The notes under the pieces were generated by a model, which was not told the DNA's origin, did no database searches, and worked only from the letters and a program-made list of their open reading frames with translations. Made by a program: the position numbers and the translations under genes. Below, in pieces: positions 47,601 through 55,298 of a DNA stretch of 64,000 nucleotides. Numbering within the stretch: position 1 is the first letter of the stretch; each line of letters opens with the position of its first letter. The DNA comes from a virus. Location of the stretch: IMG/VR virus record IMGVR_UViG_3300028275_000006, positions 148,543 to 212,542 of that record; one strand, written 5' to 3'.

Positions 47601-50600
47601 TCAATCCACTGCCAATAGTTAGTGCGTTAGTTGTACTGGCTGTAACAGTAATGCCAGCAGAGCCGTCAAAGCTCACATTGTTAATTGTTCTTGCTGTGCC
47701 TAGTTTAGTTGCTGTTGCGGCATTGCCTGTAATGCTACCTACAATGCTGTTAGTTGCTGTTAGACTTGTGATAGTCACAGCACCGTTCATAGTTGTTGTA
47801 GTTGTAGCACTACCTAAGTTAAGTGTAGCAGTACCACTTGTAACACCCGTACCAATGTTAATAGTACTTGTACCGCCTGCTAAGTTTGTGCCAATGTTTA
47901 AATTCTTAACATAGGTAGCACCCGTTGCCGCGGTAAGAATGTTTAGTGTGTGATTAAAAACACTACTACTAGGACCCAATGTTAAAGAAGGTGTTGAGGC
48001 ATAAGCATTGGTACTGGTTGTGCTGTCAAGGTTAGTAATGTAAGCAGTACTAATACTTGGACTTGAGTTAGTAACTAATGATGTACCTGTTCCAACCAAT
48101 CCACTCACTAACTGTGTATAAGACAAGTTAGCAGTTGCGTTAGATGCTGTGCTGACTACGGTGAATGTAGTTTGTCTTGCTGTCGCTATAGTATTAGAAA
48201 CTATTTGTGTGCCGGTACTCAACTGATAAGTTATAGTTGCTGCCGAAGTAAAGAATGTAATCTGTTGCCCAGCAGTTAGCGTAGTCAAGTCTGGCAGTTT
48301 GAATATGTGTGTACCGCTTATTGATCCTGTAACATTGTAATATCTAGTTATAGTTGCGGCATCTAATGTTGTAGTAGCACCTGCTGTTGCCACAACGGTA
48401 GTAGTACTTGTATCCAAACTAACTGTGACTGCGGCACTACCATTGAAGGTGCTGGCTGTGCCTGTTAAGCCTCTACCGATAGTTAGTGCGTTGGCTGTGT
48501 TGACTGTGCCACTGCTACCTAAACTTATACTTGTTCCATTAACTGTGATTGTGCTGTTGGCTAACTTGTTATTGGCAATACTGCCGGCCAACATAGTATT
48601 AGTAACAGTACCAGTGTCTGTGGTTAGAACAGCATTAGTAACCTTACTACCTGCTAAACTGGTAATCCAACTTGGATTAGCGTAACTTCCTGTAGTGTAA
48701 ACACCATTAGTCACGGTGGCAGCATTGCCAGCAATACTGTCTGGAACTACGATACTAGATGTTTGTTCAACTGTTAGAATAACTGCCGGGGCTCGTGGCA
48801 CTGAAGGACTTGTTTGTGCGGCAATGGTCTTAAGGTAAACATCAGTGCTAGGACTCTGCCAATATATCTGTATCTGTTCTCCTGCTTCAACAGTTAGAAT
48901 GAACGGATTGATAGCAACCAACTTGCCCAATGATCCTGTATCAGCATCGATAGTATAAACCACTGTACTGTCATCTACGTTTGAAGTAACACCATTGACT
49001 GTAGTCTTTAACCAAACACTGACATCCTGTTCTGCGGCATTGTCATTGACAAACTGTAAACTGAATACGATAGAATATGTGCCAGCATAACTGAACGTGA
49101 TCTTAGATCCGTTCTGTATTGTAATACCGTTGGCTTCATAAGTTCCGCCAATTAATACTAGGTTAGCACTGGTAGCACCTGCGTTAGACTGTTGTGCTGT
49201 GACATCATAGAAACTACCGTAGTAGCCTAGAGCACCTGTAGCACCTCCACCCGATCCGCCTGGTATCCAACTATGTGTAACAGAGTCATAGGTTAATACT
49301 TGTCCTGTGATAGCACCTGTGACGTTAACATCTGTCAGTGCTGACAAGGATGTAGTCAGTGTTGGTTGATTAGTTACGTTGGCCCAATCAACAGAGCCAG
49401 TCCAAGCAGTTGTCTGTGTAGTTTCGTCAGCAAAGTTTATGCTTGGAACAGAGATACCAGACTCTACTGACAGTACACCAGTAGCATAGTCTAAGACAAA
49501 TGCGTTGTCGTGCCAAGCACCATCGTTGCGAGTAATATAGAAACTGTGATCGTTTCTGCGACCCATTGCCAGTTTAGGATCTCCGTTCCATTCAAATGTA
49601 AATGTATTAAATCCTGGACTAGCCGAAACTTGATTAAAGTTAATATCTGGTTCGCTACCAATAACACGAAGAATACCAACACCATCCTGTAAGACACTGG
49701 CTGTCAATGTCATAGCCGGTTGGTTAGTGTTATTACTTTCAAAAGCAAATGTACCGTTGAAGGTTGGATTGTTAATTGTTGGACTGGTAAATGTTTTATT
49801 GGTTAGTGTTTCTTCGCCAGTTAAAGTAGCATAGCCAGATAATGCGGCACTGGTAATAAATCCTGCGTTGTTAGTTAAGTCGCCGGTATCTAATGGAATA
49901 GTTGGAGCATCGGTTAAATCATTCCAACTGTATGTTCCTAACCACGCTGTTGTCTGTGTAGTGTTGTCGTTGAATGTTAACTGTTTGCTCAGTTTAACTT
50001 CTGTACTACTAAATCGAATGACTTCTCTATCGCCTGTGGCTACATTGCCTGCTACAATCTTTGTGTAGGTATTAGCAATACTTGTACCTAATACTAGATT
50101 ACCTCCGCCAGCATTGCCACCTTGAACATACAACCAACCATCACGTTGTCCCACGTTGTCATATAGGCTATTCTCTGCTGTACCATCCCAGCTCGCACCG
50201 TTGATACCCATGTCAATGTAGTAGTCTGTGTCACTGCCATTAGGACTTGTTGCTACCCATTCTGTACTTGAGTGAGCACCGTCGCTGGTATTTTGGAAGT
50301 TATTCTGTGCGTAGTCGTTGACCTGTGCTTGACTTTGGATAACTGTATTTGGTAGTGCTGCCACACCTGCCGCACGTCCTGCGAATACTGCTGTGAATCC
50401 ATCAGCATCGCCAGGGAGGATACCTGTAGTGTGTAACTTGCCATTAGCATCAAGATTGATAGTGTTTAGATCAAAATTACTTTGAACTAGAAAGTTGCTG
50501 TCGTTTGACAGTTGGCTAACTGCTGTAGGTATGCTTGCTGATGTAATATAGCCGCGACTGGTTACATAACTTTGTGTAGCATAACTTGATAATGAACTGG

Positions 50601-51063
50601 ATGTTAGGTATCCGCTGTCGTTAGTAAATGAGCTAACATTTGTAGGCTTGCCAGTTAAGTCGGCGTAAGCACCACTGAATAGTGAAGGCTTGCCTGTGAC
50701 TGCGTCCCAACTTACACCTGTGATAAATCCTGTGTCGTTTGTAAGTTGGCTAACATTTGTTGGAACTGTAGGGGCACCTGATATACTAGAGTAGGGAACT
50801 GTGCCTACACTGATAACGCTGTTATCGATAGCAATAGTTGTGCCATCAATCTTAATACCACCTTTAACTGTGGTAGTTGCTGTAGGTAGCACATAACTAC
50901 TGCCGCCCGCTCCGCCTACGGCTAAACCGCCCGGAGTTTCACCGTCAGAGATGCGTATTGTATTGGTTATTCCATCGTACCAAAGACGGTCTTTTTCACC
51001 TATACGGGTGTCGCCGTCTTCGTAGTTTCTTCGTTGGGTTCGGAAATCTTGTGTAAATGACAT
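44668..51063 (-). CDS. Giant repetitive tail fibre (2131 aa)
   Basis: The N-terminus (about 1-55, QRRNYEDGDTRIGEKDRLWYDG) is a virion-attachment module. The rest is built of repeated beta-strand units such as SWDAVTGKPSLFSGAYADLTGKP, GDTGTVTNTMLAGSIAN, LTGxETLTNKT and GxSIDGNAxTVTNGxYxTG, occurring many times from about residue 80 to 1900. The C-terminal 150 residues are less repetitive and likely form the receptor-binding tip. Thr, Ser, Asn and Gly dominate. It is a long, flexible fibre; near-identical DNA repeats make recombination or assembly error likely. Confidence 0.88.
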   Translation of the reverse strand: MSFTQDFRTQRRNYEDGDTRIGEKDRLWYDGITNTIRISDGETPGGLAVGGAGGSSYVLPTATTTVKGGIKIDGTTIAIDNSVISVGTVPYSSISGAPTVPTNVSQLTNDTGFITGVSWDAVTGKPSLFSGAYADLTGKPTNVSSFTNDSGYLTSSSLSSYATQSYVTSRGYITSASIPTAVSQLSNDSNFLVQSNFDLNTINLDANGKLHTTGILPGDADGFTAVFAGRAAGVAALPNTVIQSQAQVNDYAQNNFQNTSDGAHSSTEWVATSPNGSDTDYYIDMGINGASWDGTAENSLYDNVGQRDGWLYVQGGNAGGGNLVLGTSIANTYTKIVAGNVATGDREVIRFSSTEVKLSKQLTFNDNTTQTTAWLGTYSWNDLTDAPTIPLDTGDLTNNAGFITSAALSGYATLTGEETLTNKTFTSPTINNPTFNGTFAFESNNTNQPAMTLTASVLQDGVGILRVIGSEPDINFNQVSASPGFNTFTFEWNGDPKLAMGRRNDHSFYITRNDGAWHDNAFVLDYATGVLSVESGISVPSINFADETTQTTAWTGSVDWANVTNQPTLTTSLSALTDVNVTGAITGQVLTYDSVTHSWIPGGSGGGATGALGYYGSFYDVTAQQSNAGATSANLVLIGGTYEANGITIQNGSKITFSYAGTYSIVFSLQFVNDNAAEQDVSVWLKTTVNGVTSNVDDSTVVYTIDADTGSLGKLVAINPFILTVEAGEQIQIYWQSPSTDVYLKTIAAQTSPSVPRAPAVILTVEQTSSIVVPDSIAGNAATVTNGVYTTGSYANPSWITSLAGSKVTNAVLTTDTGTVTNTMLAGSIANNKLANSTITVNGTSISLGSSGTVNTANALTIGRGLTGTASTFNGSAAVTVSLDTSTTTVVATAGATTTLDAATITRYYNVTGSISGTHIFKLPDLTTLTAGQQITFFTSAATITYQLSTGTQIVSNTIATARQTTFTVVSTASNATANLSYTQLVSGLVGTGTSLVTNSSPSISTAYITNLDSTTSTNAYASTPSLTLGPSSSVFNHTLNILTAATGATYVKNLNIGTNLAGGTSTINIGTGVTSGTATLNLGSATTTTTMNGAVTITSLTATNSIVGSITGNAATATKLGTARTINNVSFDGSAGITVTASTTNALTIGSGLSGTSFDGSTAVTIAVDSTVALRADTHYIGTTSIALNRTSASQTLTGVSIDGNAGTVTDGVYTTGTYSNPAWITSLAYSKLTGTPTLFSGSYTDLTNKPTIYSSAYIGTTSLDFTRLSASQTLTGVSIDGNAATVTNGLYSTGSYANPAWITSLAYSKLTGAPTVPTNVSQLTNDSGYATLTGAETLTNKTLTLPTIGGTGATFNGSSSGTTVVKASAAAGTTTITLPATTGTVVTTGDTGTVTNTMLAGSIANAKLANSTISGVSLGSNLNALTIGTGLSGTTYNGSSAVTIAIDSTVATLTGSQTLTNKTIALGSNTVSGTTAQFNSALTDGDFATLAGSETLTNKTLTLPTIGGTGATFNGSTSGTTVLKASAAAGTTTITMPATTGTVITTGDTGTVTNTMLAGSIANSKLANSAVTVNGTSISLGSSATIEVNSIKASGFTSSLGFDGAGSLILSNTNTFRQATGLTIQTGGPAPYYEWKFNNDGTTTLPSNTLDSGTNSIGVKSSGDTSSSNLYWKATTIGAGLPFDSYVTTDTSGVTLYVSSGTASVRSIKTWVFDKAGQITFPDSTVQTTAYTGNATTATTLQTARNINGVSFNGSANITVTAAADTLTGVTLKSTVVNSSLTSVGTLTGLTSSGAVSITDTTNSANTTTGALKVSGGVGVAGNIYLGGGINSVGTIYAGGFSTSTGDVTAQNLLTGNTSANIFNTTATTVNFAGAATTLNIGNSSGTTNIASAVKAGTGTYTKTLGTGDIALDNGTTDTPGVLMYYANNNNWAVDSYNGSFTVLSGQLFRVTNNLNESGGAVKMAVDTTGNLATTGFIQAGAWRAGQVIKDTMLNNSEFTVNNTTVATSTSDTDLLTYSYTPTSNSSYLIIHVHVADYRAASDSGGAGTDSYFSRIKVDGSEIVYARQMTRSNESGRTGNLFPLTGRYTNSSTTAKTITVGVRRDSADDSITVTNSSTALTLRITEIAR
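46330..48640 (-). repeat. Imperfect DNA repeats inside the tail-fibre gene
   Basis: At least three copies of a unit coding GDTGTVTNTMLAGSIAN and its flanks occur near 46.33-46.60, 46.80-47.06 and 48.50-48.63 kb, with a pair of units (TSLAYSKLTG...) near 47.1-47.4 kb. They are close in DNA sequence, suggesting duplication and gene conversion. Confidence 0.6.
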
Positions 51064-51102
51064 TAAACTATCTCACGTTTAATGTATTTACCGTAAAACG
51101 TA

Positions 51103-51309
51103 TCAGTGTTCGCTACGTGTAAGTTTTTGAATAACAGGACTGTCTTTGCCCTGTTCTGCTTTGTCCAGCTCTAAATGCTGTTGTAATGGCGGAACCATTA
51201 CAGGATCTGGGTCTTTTTCTTCGGCATCGTGGCTTTGTTTATCACTAGAGTTATCGTCTAGTGCATCAATTATATCTGCTAGTGATCTTAGGAATTCTGC
51301 GGCTCTCAT
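51103..51309 (-). CDS. Small acidic protein with MRAAEFL start
   Basis: The ATG at 51309 yields MRAAEFLRSLADIIDALDD, a variant of the shared capsid-targeting start, while an upstream start at 51327 lies inside the next gene. No (L/I)xE site directly follows, so cleavage is unsure. The 68 residues are acidic, with a charged tail. An ACTAAATA box ends six bases before the ATG. It is probably a small internal head protein; function unknown. Confidence 0.65.
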   Translation of the reverse strand: MRAAEFLRSLADIIDALDDNSSDKQSHDAEEKDPDPVMVPPLQQHLELDKAEQGKDSPVIQKLTRSEH

Positions 51310-51314
51310 ACAAT

Positions 51315-51322
51315 TATTTAGT
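51315..51322 (-). promoter_or_regulatory. Late-promoter-like box (ACTAAATA), leaderless arrangement
   Basis: ACTAAATA ends at 51315; six bases on is 51309, the A of the MRAAEFL ATG. It lies at the end of the 51318 gene. Confidence 0.45.
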
Positions 51323-51959
51323 TCCACGCAACCATTTTAAATCTTTCTTCAGGAATGCCGAAATATTCGCATTTCCAGCGACTCTGTGCAAAGAAATCCA
51401 AGTGATGCCAAGAATTTTTATGTGCTAGTATCTGCTTACCAGCATCTTCCCAATCTATAGCCAACAACACAGGTTCTATAGTTTCACGTACAGATTCAAT
51501 TTCCGCATAGTCAAAACTATCCCATTCCCAGTGTAGGACTTCAAGTGCGTTGCCCTGTTGATCTACATAGTCCATGCTAAAATCTAATCCCCATTTGGGT
51601 CTTAGAGCTATAACTTTATGTATTAAGGGTAAACTTTTTGCCCAGTACTGTAGTTCTTCTAAGGCGGCTCCTGCGTAACCTTTACGTTCGAATAATAGAC
51701 TGTGATTTAATACACTGCCTTCTATTGTATGTTCCTGAGTAAACCACGGCTGTTTAAGTGCTGTGCGATGTTCCCTATGCTTCTTTGGTTTGGTCCAATT
51801 ACTGTAGGCATAGTGCTTTTCGAGATCAGTTAGGTCATAACCGTTCTGATCAAATAATGCAACATCCTCTACTGTTGGGATATAAACTATCTTTTCTACA
51901 GGTTTATCCCAATAACCGTTGGCGTCAAATTTGTTATCAGTTAGAGCTACGTTGGACAT
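51318..51959 (-). CDS. Hypothetical protein (213 aa)
   Basis: A soluble protein (MSNVALTDNKFDANGYWDKPV) with several Trp and acidic patches (EVLHWEWDSFDYAEIE). A His pair (SWHHLDFFAQ) is visible, but no catalytic set is recognised. It overlaps the Cys-rich gene upstream by 23 bases. Comparable proteins occur in aquatic T4-like phages; no role is known. Confidence 0.72.
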   Translation of the reverse strand: MSNVALTDNKFDANGYWDKPVEKIVYIPTVEDVALFDQNGYDLTDLEKHYAYSNWTKPKKHREHRTALKQPWFTQEHTIEGSVLNHSLLFERKGYAGAALEELQYWAKSLPLIHKVIALRPKWGLDFSMDYVDQQGNALEVLHWEWDSFDYAEIESVRETIEPVLLAIDWEDAGKQILAHKNSWHHLDFFAQSRWKCEYFGIPEERFKMVAWN

Positions 51960-52098
51960 TTTTATCTAAACAATCCGAACAACCACATTCGTTGCAATCG
52001 CAGCCGTCAGTCATACAACTGAATCCGCAATGTGCGGTGCACCAGCACTGACATTTAGGTTTTAATCTTTGATAAGTCGTGTCGTTGTTTTCGCTCAT
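51937..52098 (-). CDS. Cys-rich small protein (53 aa), probably metal-binding
   Basis: The ATG at 52098 gives MSENNDTTYQRLKPKCQCWC; an upstream start at 52134 lies inside the next gene. Of about 30 residues in the middle, ten are Cys (CQCWCTAHCGFSC, then CDCNECGCSDC), the pattern of a metallothionein-like or zinc-knuckle protein. It could bind iron, zinc or copper, or Fe-S clusters. No other family is recognised. Confidence 0.65.
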   Translation of the reverse strand: MSENNDTTYQRLKPKCQCWCTAHCGFSCMTDGCDCNECGCSDCLDKNVQRSSN

Positions 52099-52100
52099 AA

Positions 52101-53723
52101 TTAATCCTCGCTCCATACTAATCCTGCAATACAAGGACTAATACTGTTTGTGCTTTTAACAGCAATACTTAACCAACTACCTGGCGGAACTGTGATACGA
52201 TAAGCACTTAGGTCAATGTTAATAGTTCCGTTAATACCACAAAAGCCTGTATATATAGGAGTATCTATAGTGTTATCAAATGTTCCTGTGACTGTACTAC
52301 GAACTTCGTTGCAACGAGTAATAGCATAGTATTCGTGTGTTCCTGAAAAACTACTTGGTTCAAAGTATAAGTAAACTTCCACAGGGTCTGTGCTCTGTAC
52401 TGACAGGCTCATGCTTTTGACAATGGCTTCTTTGGCATTGATGATATAGTTGCCGTTGTTAGCACCTGCTAATCCGTTAGTGACTACAGCATTTTTAATA
52501 GTCATTATATGATGTATGATATCTTTTGCTAGGCCTGTTTTGCTTGTTGAATAAGAGCGTGTGAGTTCGTTTAGGTGAATTGTACCTTCGACAGCGGCAT
52601 AGATACTAGCACCATATACACTTATGTCTGTGGTATTAGTTGTGTTAACAGCGTTGTAGGTAATCTTAAAACTTGGATTAGCAGTATGAGGAGTAGTATG
52701 TTGATTAACATAGTGTTCGCGATGTACATAGATCATTGTTCCCGAATCTTGATCTTCTATAGCATAACTGATTACACCTGCGCCTAACCAGCGCATAGCA
52801 ATTTGGTAGACATTAAGTTTAGTATGATCTAAAGTCATACCACTAGGATTAGAGTCAATGGAATTGCTGCCATCTAGTTTGTCAATGTTCCAATCTTCTT
52901 GATAGGTCCAGTTATCTGTTTGTGCCAACCCTGCTTGTCTTACAGTAAATGTAGCAGTAGCATTGCCTGTACTGCTAAAACTAAATGTGCCATTCATCGG
53001 GCCTAGACTAGGTGCCAACCACATCATAGCGCCATCTGTTTGTTGCATCAACCAACCACCATATCCACCTACACGGTTAACAATTTCTGTAATTGCATGT
53101 GCGGCTGTGCCCGATGTCAGTGCTACAGTATAGGCCGTTCCGTTAAGAGTGATAGTAGCAGTCTGCCCAGCGTTGGGTGCCGTGTTTATAATTAATGTTA
53201 AGATTGTGGCCTTACCGCCTGTGCTTCGAACAACTCCAAAACGATTGCCATTCCAGCCAAAGCCCACACGATTTTCTTGATTGGCTAAACCAGCAAACTG
53301 ACTACTGCCTGCAACGCCCGTAGTAAAACCTGCGGTCATACGACTTATAATGCCCTGTCCTGGACGATAGCGAACAAAACGTTTGCTACGCAATACACCA
53401 TAACCACCTGCTGTGGTTCCTGAGTGTACTCTAAACATCTGATCTACTGAACCGGCACTAGATCCTGTACCGTTTGTGTATGTTTGTATAACATCTGCTG
53501 TGGCGCCATATATACCATCTAATTGTATAACAGCAGTAGGAGTGATTGCTAATGGTTCGCCAAAAGCAGATACCTGACCGGCAACACTAGGCCCTGACAA
53601 TTTAGCCGCTACACGAATCATTGGCTTACCAGCCAAGTCGTACTCCATGGCCTTGTGTAGGTTTAGAAGGTTTGGTTCGTCCGAGTGGACGTAGTCTGTC
53701 GAGTTAGGATTTCTTACACCCAT
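52101..53723 (-). CDS. Large virion structural protein, fibre- or baseplate-like
   Basis: A 540-residue beta-rich protein (MGVRNPNSTDYVHSDEPNLLN) with Gly/Thr/Ser-rich strands (ATITLNGTAYTVALTSGTAA) and one Trp-rich region, without signal or membrane helix. Composition and its place next to fibres suggest a fibre, hinge or head-decoration protein. A late-type box TCTAAATA and an ACGGAGTT ribosome site precede the start. No enzyme motif is seen. Confidence 0.72.
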   Translation of the reverse strand: MGVRNPNSTDYVHSDEPNLLNLHKAMEYDLAGKPMIRVAAKLSGPSVAGQVSAFGEPLAITPTAVIQLDGIYGATADVIQTYTNGTGSSAGSVDQMFRVHSGTTAGGYGVLRSKRFVRYRPGQGIISRMTAGFTTGVAGSSQFAGLANQENRVGFGWNGNRFGVVRSTGGKATILTLIINTAPNAGQTATITLNGTAYTVALTSGTAAHAITEIVNRVGGYGGWLMQQTDGAMMWLAPSLGPMNGTFSFSSTGNATATFTVRQAGLAQTDNWTYQEDWNIDKLDGSNSIDSNPSGMTLDHTKLNVYQIAMRWLGAGVISYAIEDQDSGTMIYVHREHYVNQHTTPHTANPSFKITYNAVNTTNTTDISVYGASIYAAVEGTIHLNELTRSYSTSKTGLAKDIIHHIMTIKNAVVTNGLAGANNGNYIINAKEAIVKSMSLSVQSTDPVEVYLYFEPSSFSGTHEYYAITRCNEVRSTVTGTFDNTIDTPIYTGFCGINGTINIDLSAYRITVPPGSWLSIAVKSTNSISPCIAGLVWSED

Positions 53724-53746
53724 AGAATAACTCCGTTATTTAGAAA

Positions 53747-54037
53747 TTAATCTAGGTCTAAAATACTTGTATAACTTTGTGTTGCTGTGTAAATTGCAAC
53801 CTTATTTCCAGATTTGAAGTTAAAAATCATTTGTGCATTTGCAGGGATTACAAATTTTGTAACGCTTGCGGTTGGATTAGTCCCAAATTCAATATAAGTC
53901 GGTTGGGCTCCTGTTGTGATTAAAATTCTTCTTGCTGTAATTGCTGTGCTTTGTACACTGGCATTATTAGTGCTCACAGTTTGATATCGATTAGTATCAA
54001 CACCGTCCAGCGTTTGTATTGTATAATATTGACTCAT
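53747..54037 (-). CDS. Small probable structural protein (96 aa)
   Basis: A small beta-rich protein (MSQYYTIQTLDGVDTNRYQT) with a segment TGAQPTYIEFGTNPTASVTKF that resembles neck or fibre-associated beta-sandwich proteins. AAAGGAAA is the ribosome site. It follows the 54 kb divergent promoter region and is likely cotranscribed with the 52101 gene. Confidence 0.68.
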   Translation of the reverse strand: MSQYYTIQTLDGVDTNRYQTVSTNNASVQSTAITARRILITTGAQPTYIEFGTNPTASVTKFVIPANAQMIFNFKSGNKVAIYTATQSYTSILDLD

Positions 54038-54142
54038 TTGTATTTCCTTTGATATTTAAAATCTGTTTGATTAGAATACTGATTTCTAATCAGGATTCCA
54101 TAATATTTGTAACTGTAATATATTTATCGTTAAATATTGCTT

Positions 54143-54751
54143 ATGAAACCTTTGTTGATGATACACGAAGTCCGTGAATGGATGTTTGATTTACCCTTAA
54201 ATGATTACATCTTGACCTTTGATGACGGATTGTACAGCCAGTATTACTACAACGATTGTTTCAAACAATTAACTACGCAGAGAATATACTACATCAGTTC
54301 AGGCATTGTTAGCAGTGGTTGTCAAAGCCTAGATTTTCCAAACTGTGTTCAAGCACATAAAAAAGCAAGATTGGGCGACTTTGAAGATTATATGACTGTG
54401 GAACAGATCAAAGAGCTCATGCAAGACCCTAATGTTATCATTGGCGCACACAGCCACAGTCACACTAGGTTAGATAACTTTACTAGTCTAGCAGAAAAAG
54501 TTGCTTATATTAATCAAGACACTGAACAGATGATACAATGGTTTGAAACAAATCTAGGATTTAAACCAACGCACTTCTGTTTCCCTTACAACGAAGATCC
54601 ACACGGACTGTACAAAGGACTAGTTAAAAAGTTTGGGATTACTGACTGCGCTGGATCCGGTCGAATACCAATCGAAATGCTTCGGCATAAGGAAGGCCAA
54701 CCTGATAGCCTCGATACTTTGCCAGCGTGGTCATTGCCTCGATACTCCTAG
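54143..54751 (+). CDS. Polysaccharide deacetylase-like protein
   Basis: The ATG at 54143 is chosen over a TTG at 54137, because a GTTAAATA box ends just before it. The NodB-type motifs are visible: TFDDG (Asp27-Asp28) and GAHSHSH, which bind the metal. It would remove N- or O-acetyl groups from a surface polysaccharide. The last 113 bases overlap the opposite-strand PIG-L gene, and GSGRIPIEML, close to the usual end of the family, is inside that overlap. 202 residues. Confidence 0.78.
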   Translation: MKPLLMIHEVREWMFDLPLNDYILTFDDGLYSQYYYNDCFKQLTTQRIYYISSGIVSSGCQSLDFPNCVQAHKKARLGDFEDYMTVEQIKELMQDPNVIIGAHSHSHTRLDNFTSLAEKVAYINQDTEQMIQWFETNLGFKPTHFCFPYNEDPHGLYKGLVKKFGITDCAGSGRIPIEMLRHKEGQPDSLDTLPAWSLPRYS

Positions 54752-55298
54752 CATCTGGAAACTCGTAAGTTTCTGTTGAGTATCTACTTAGGGCCTCTTT
54801 CTTAGAGTCAATATAATCACTGATGTCTACATAGGTTGTAGGTTGAAACGCAGGTGTTAGTTGATTAAATGTCCAATCTGTGCTAGACGGCACTTCAAAG
54901 AAATAAAGTTGATTAACAGTACTATCTGGTTTGGGACGACTGGCTATCATAACTGCATCTGCCAATACTCTGTGGTCGTGATTTATATCTGATATGTTAT
55001 GTGTGTAAACTACTTCAGGTTTATGTTGAATAAACAACTGTGTCAATAGATGTGCAGTATCATTAAGTTCTAAACTAAGATCTTTATTATTCCAAATCTT
55101 CCATTCTATTCCTAGTTGTTCGCAGTTGGCTTTGAGTGCAAACACTCTGTCAGCGGCAACTTGTTCAAAGTTCGGACGCTCTCCGTTACACAAGCAGAAT
55201 AGTGTAACCTTATGTCCTTCAGCCACCATCCGAGCCATAGTACCGTATGGACCATATGCTTCATCGTCTGGGTGTGCTAGGACAAACAGTATGTTCAC
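54639..55298 (-). CDS. PIG-L/LmbE-family N-deacetylase
   Basis: The 219-residue product has the LmbE signature AHPDDE (8-13) and the second zinc ligand region NHDHRVLADAV, then the family's conserved end PYAEAFRLVF. It removes acetyl groups from amino sugars such as GlcNAc on lipids or thiols. Its last 113 bases overlap the convergent polysaccharide deacetylase. It lies in the surface-sugar cluster, with an epimerase upstream (overlap four bases). Confidence 0.9.
   Translation of the reverse strand: MNILFVLAHPDDEAYGPYGTMARMVAEGHKVTLFCLCNGERPNFEQVAADRVFALKANCEQLGIEWKIWNNKDLSLELNDTAHLLTQLFIQHKPEVVYTHNISDINHDHRVLADAVMIASRPKPDSTVNQLYFFEVPSSTDWTFNQLTPAFQPTTYVDISDYIDSKKEALSRYSTETYEFPDARSIEAMTTLAKYRGYQVGLPYAEAFRLVFDRIQRSQ

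Noticed and set aside
45020-48685. A string of Val/Leu/Pro-rich plus-strand frames
   Set aside because: They mirror the Thr/Asn-rich repeats of the 2131-aa tail fibre on the other strand and have no starts or coupling of their own.
54137-54142. TTG at 54137 as start of the polysaccharide deacetylase
   Set aside because: It overlaps the late-promoter-like box; the ATG at 54143 is the better start.
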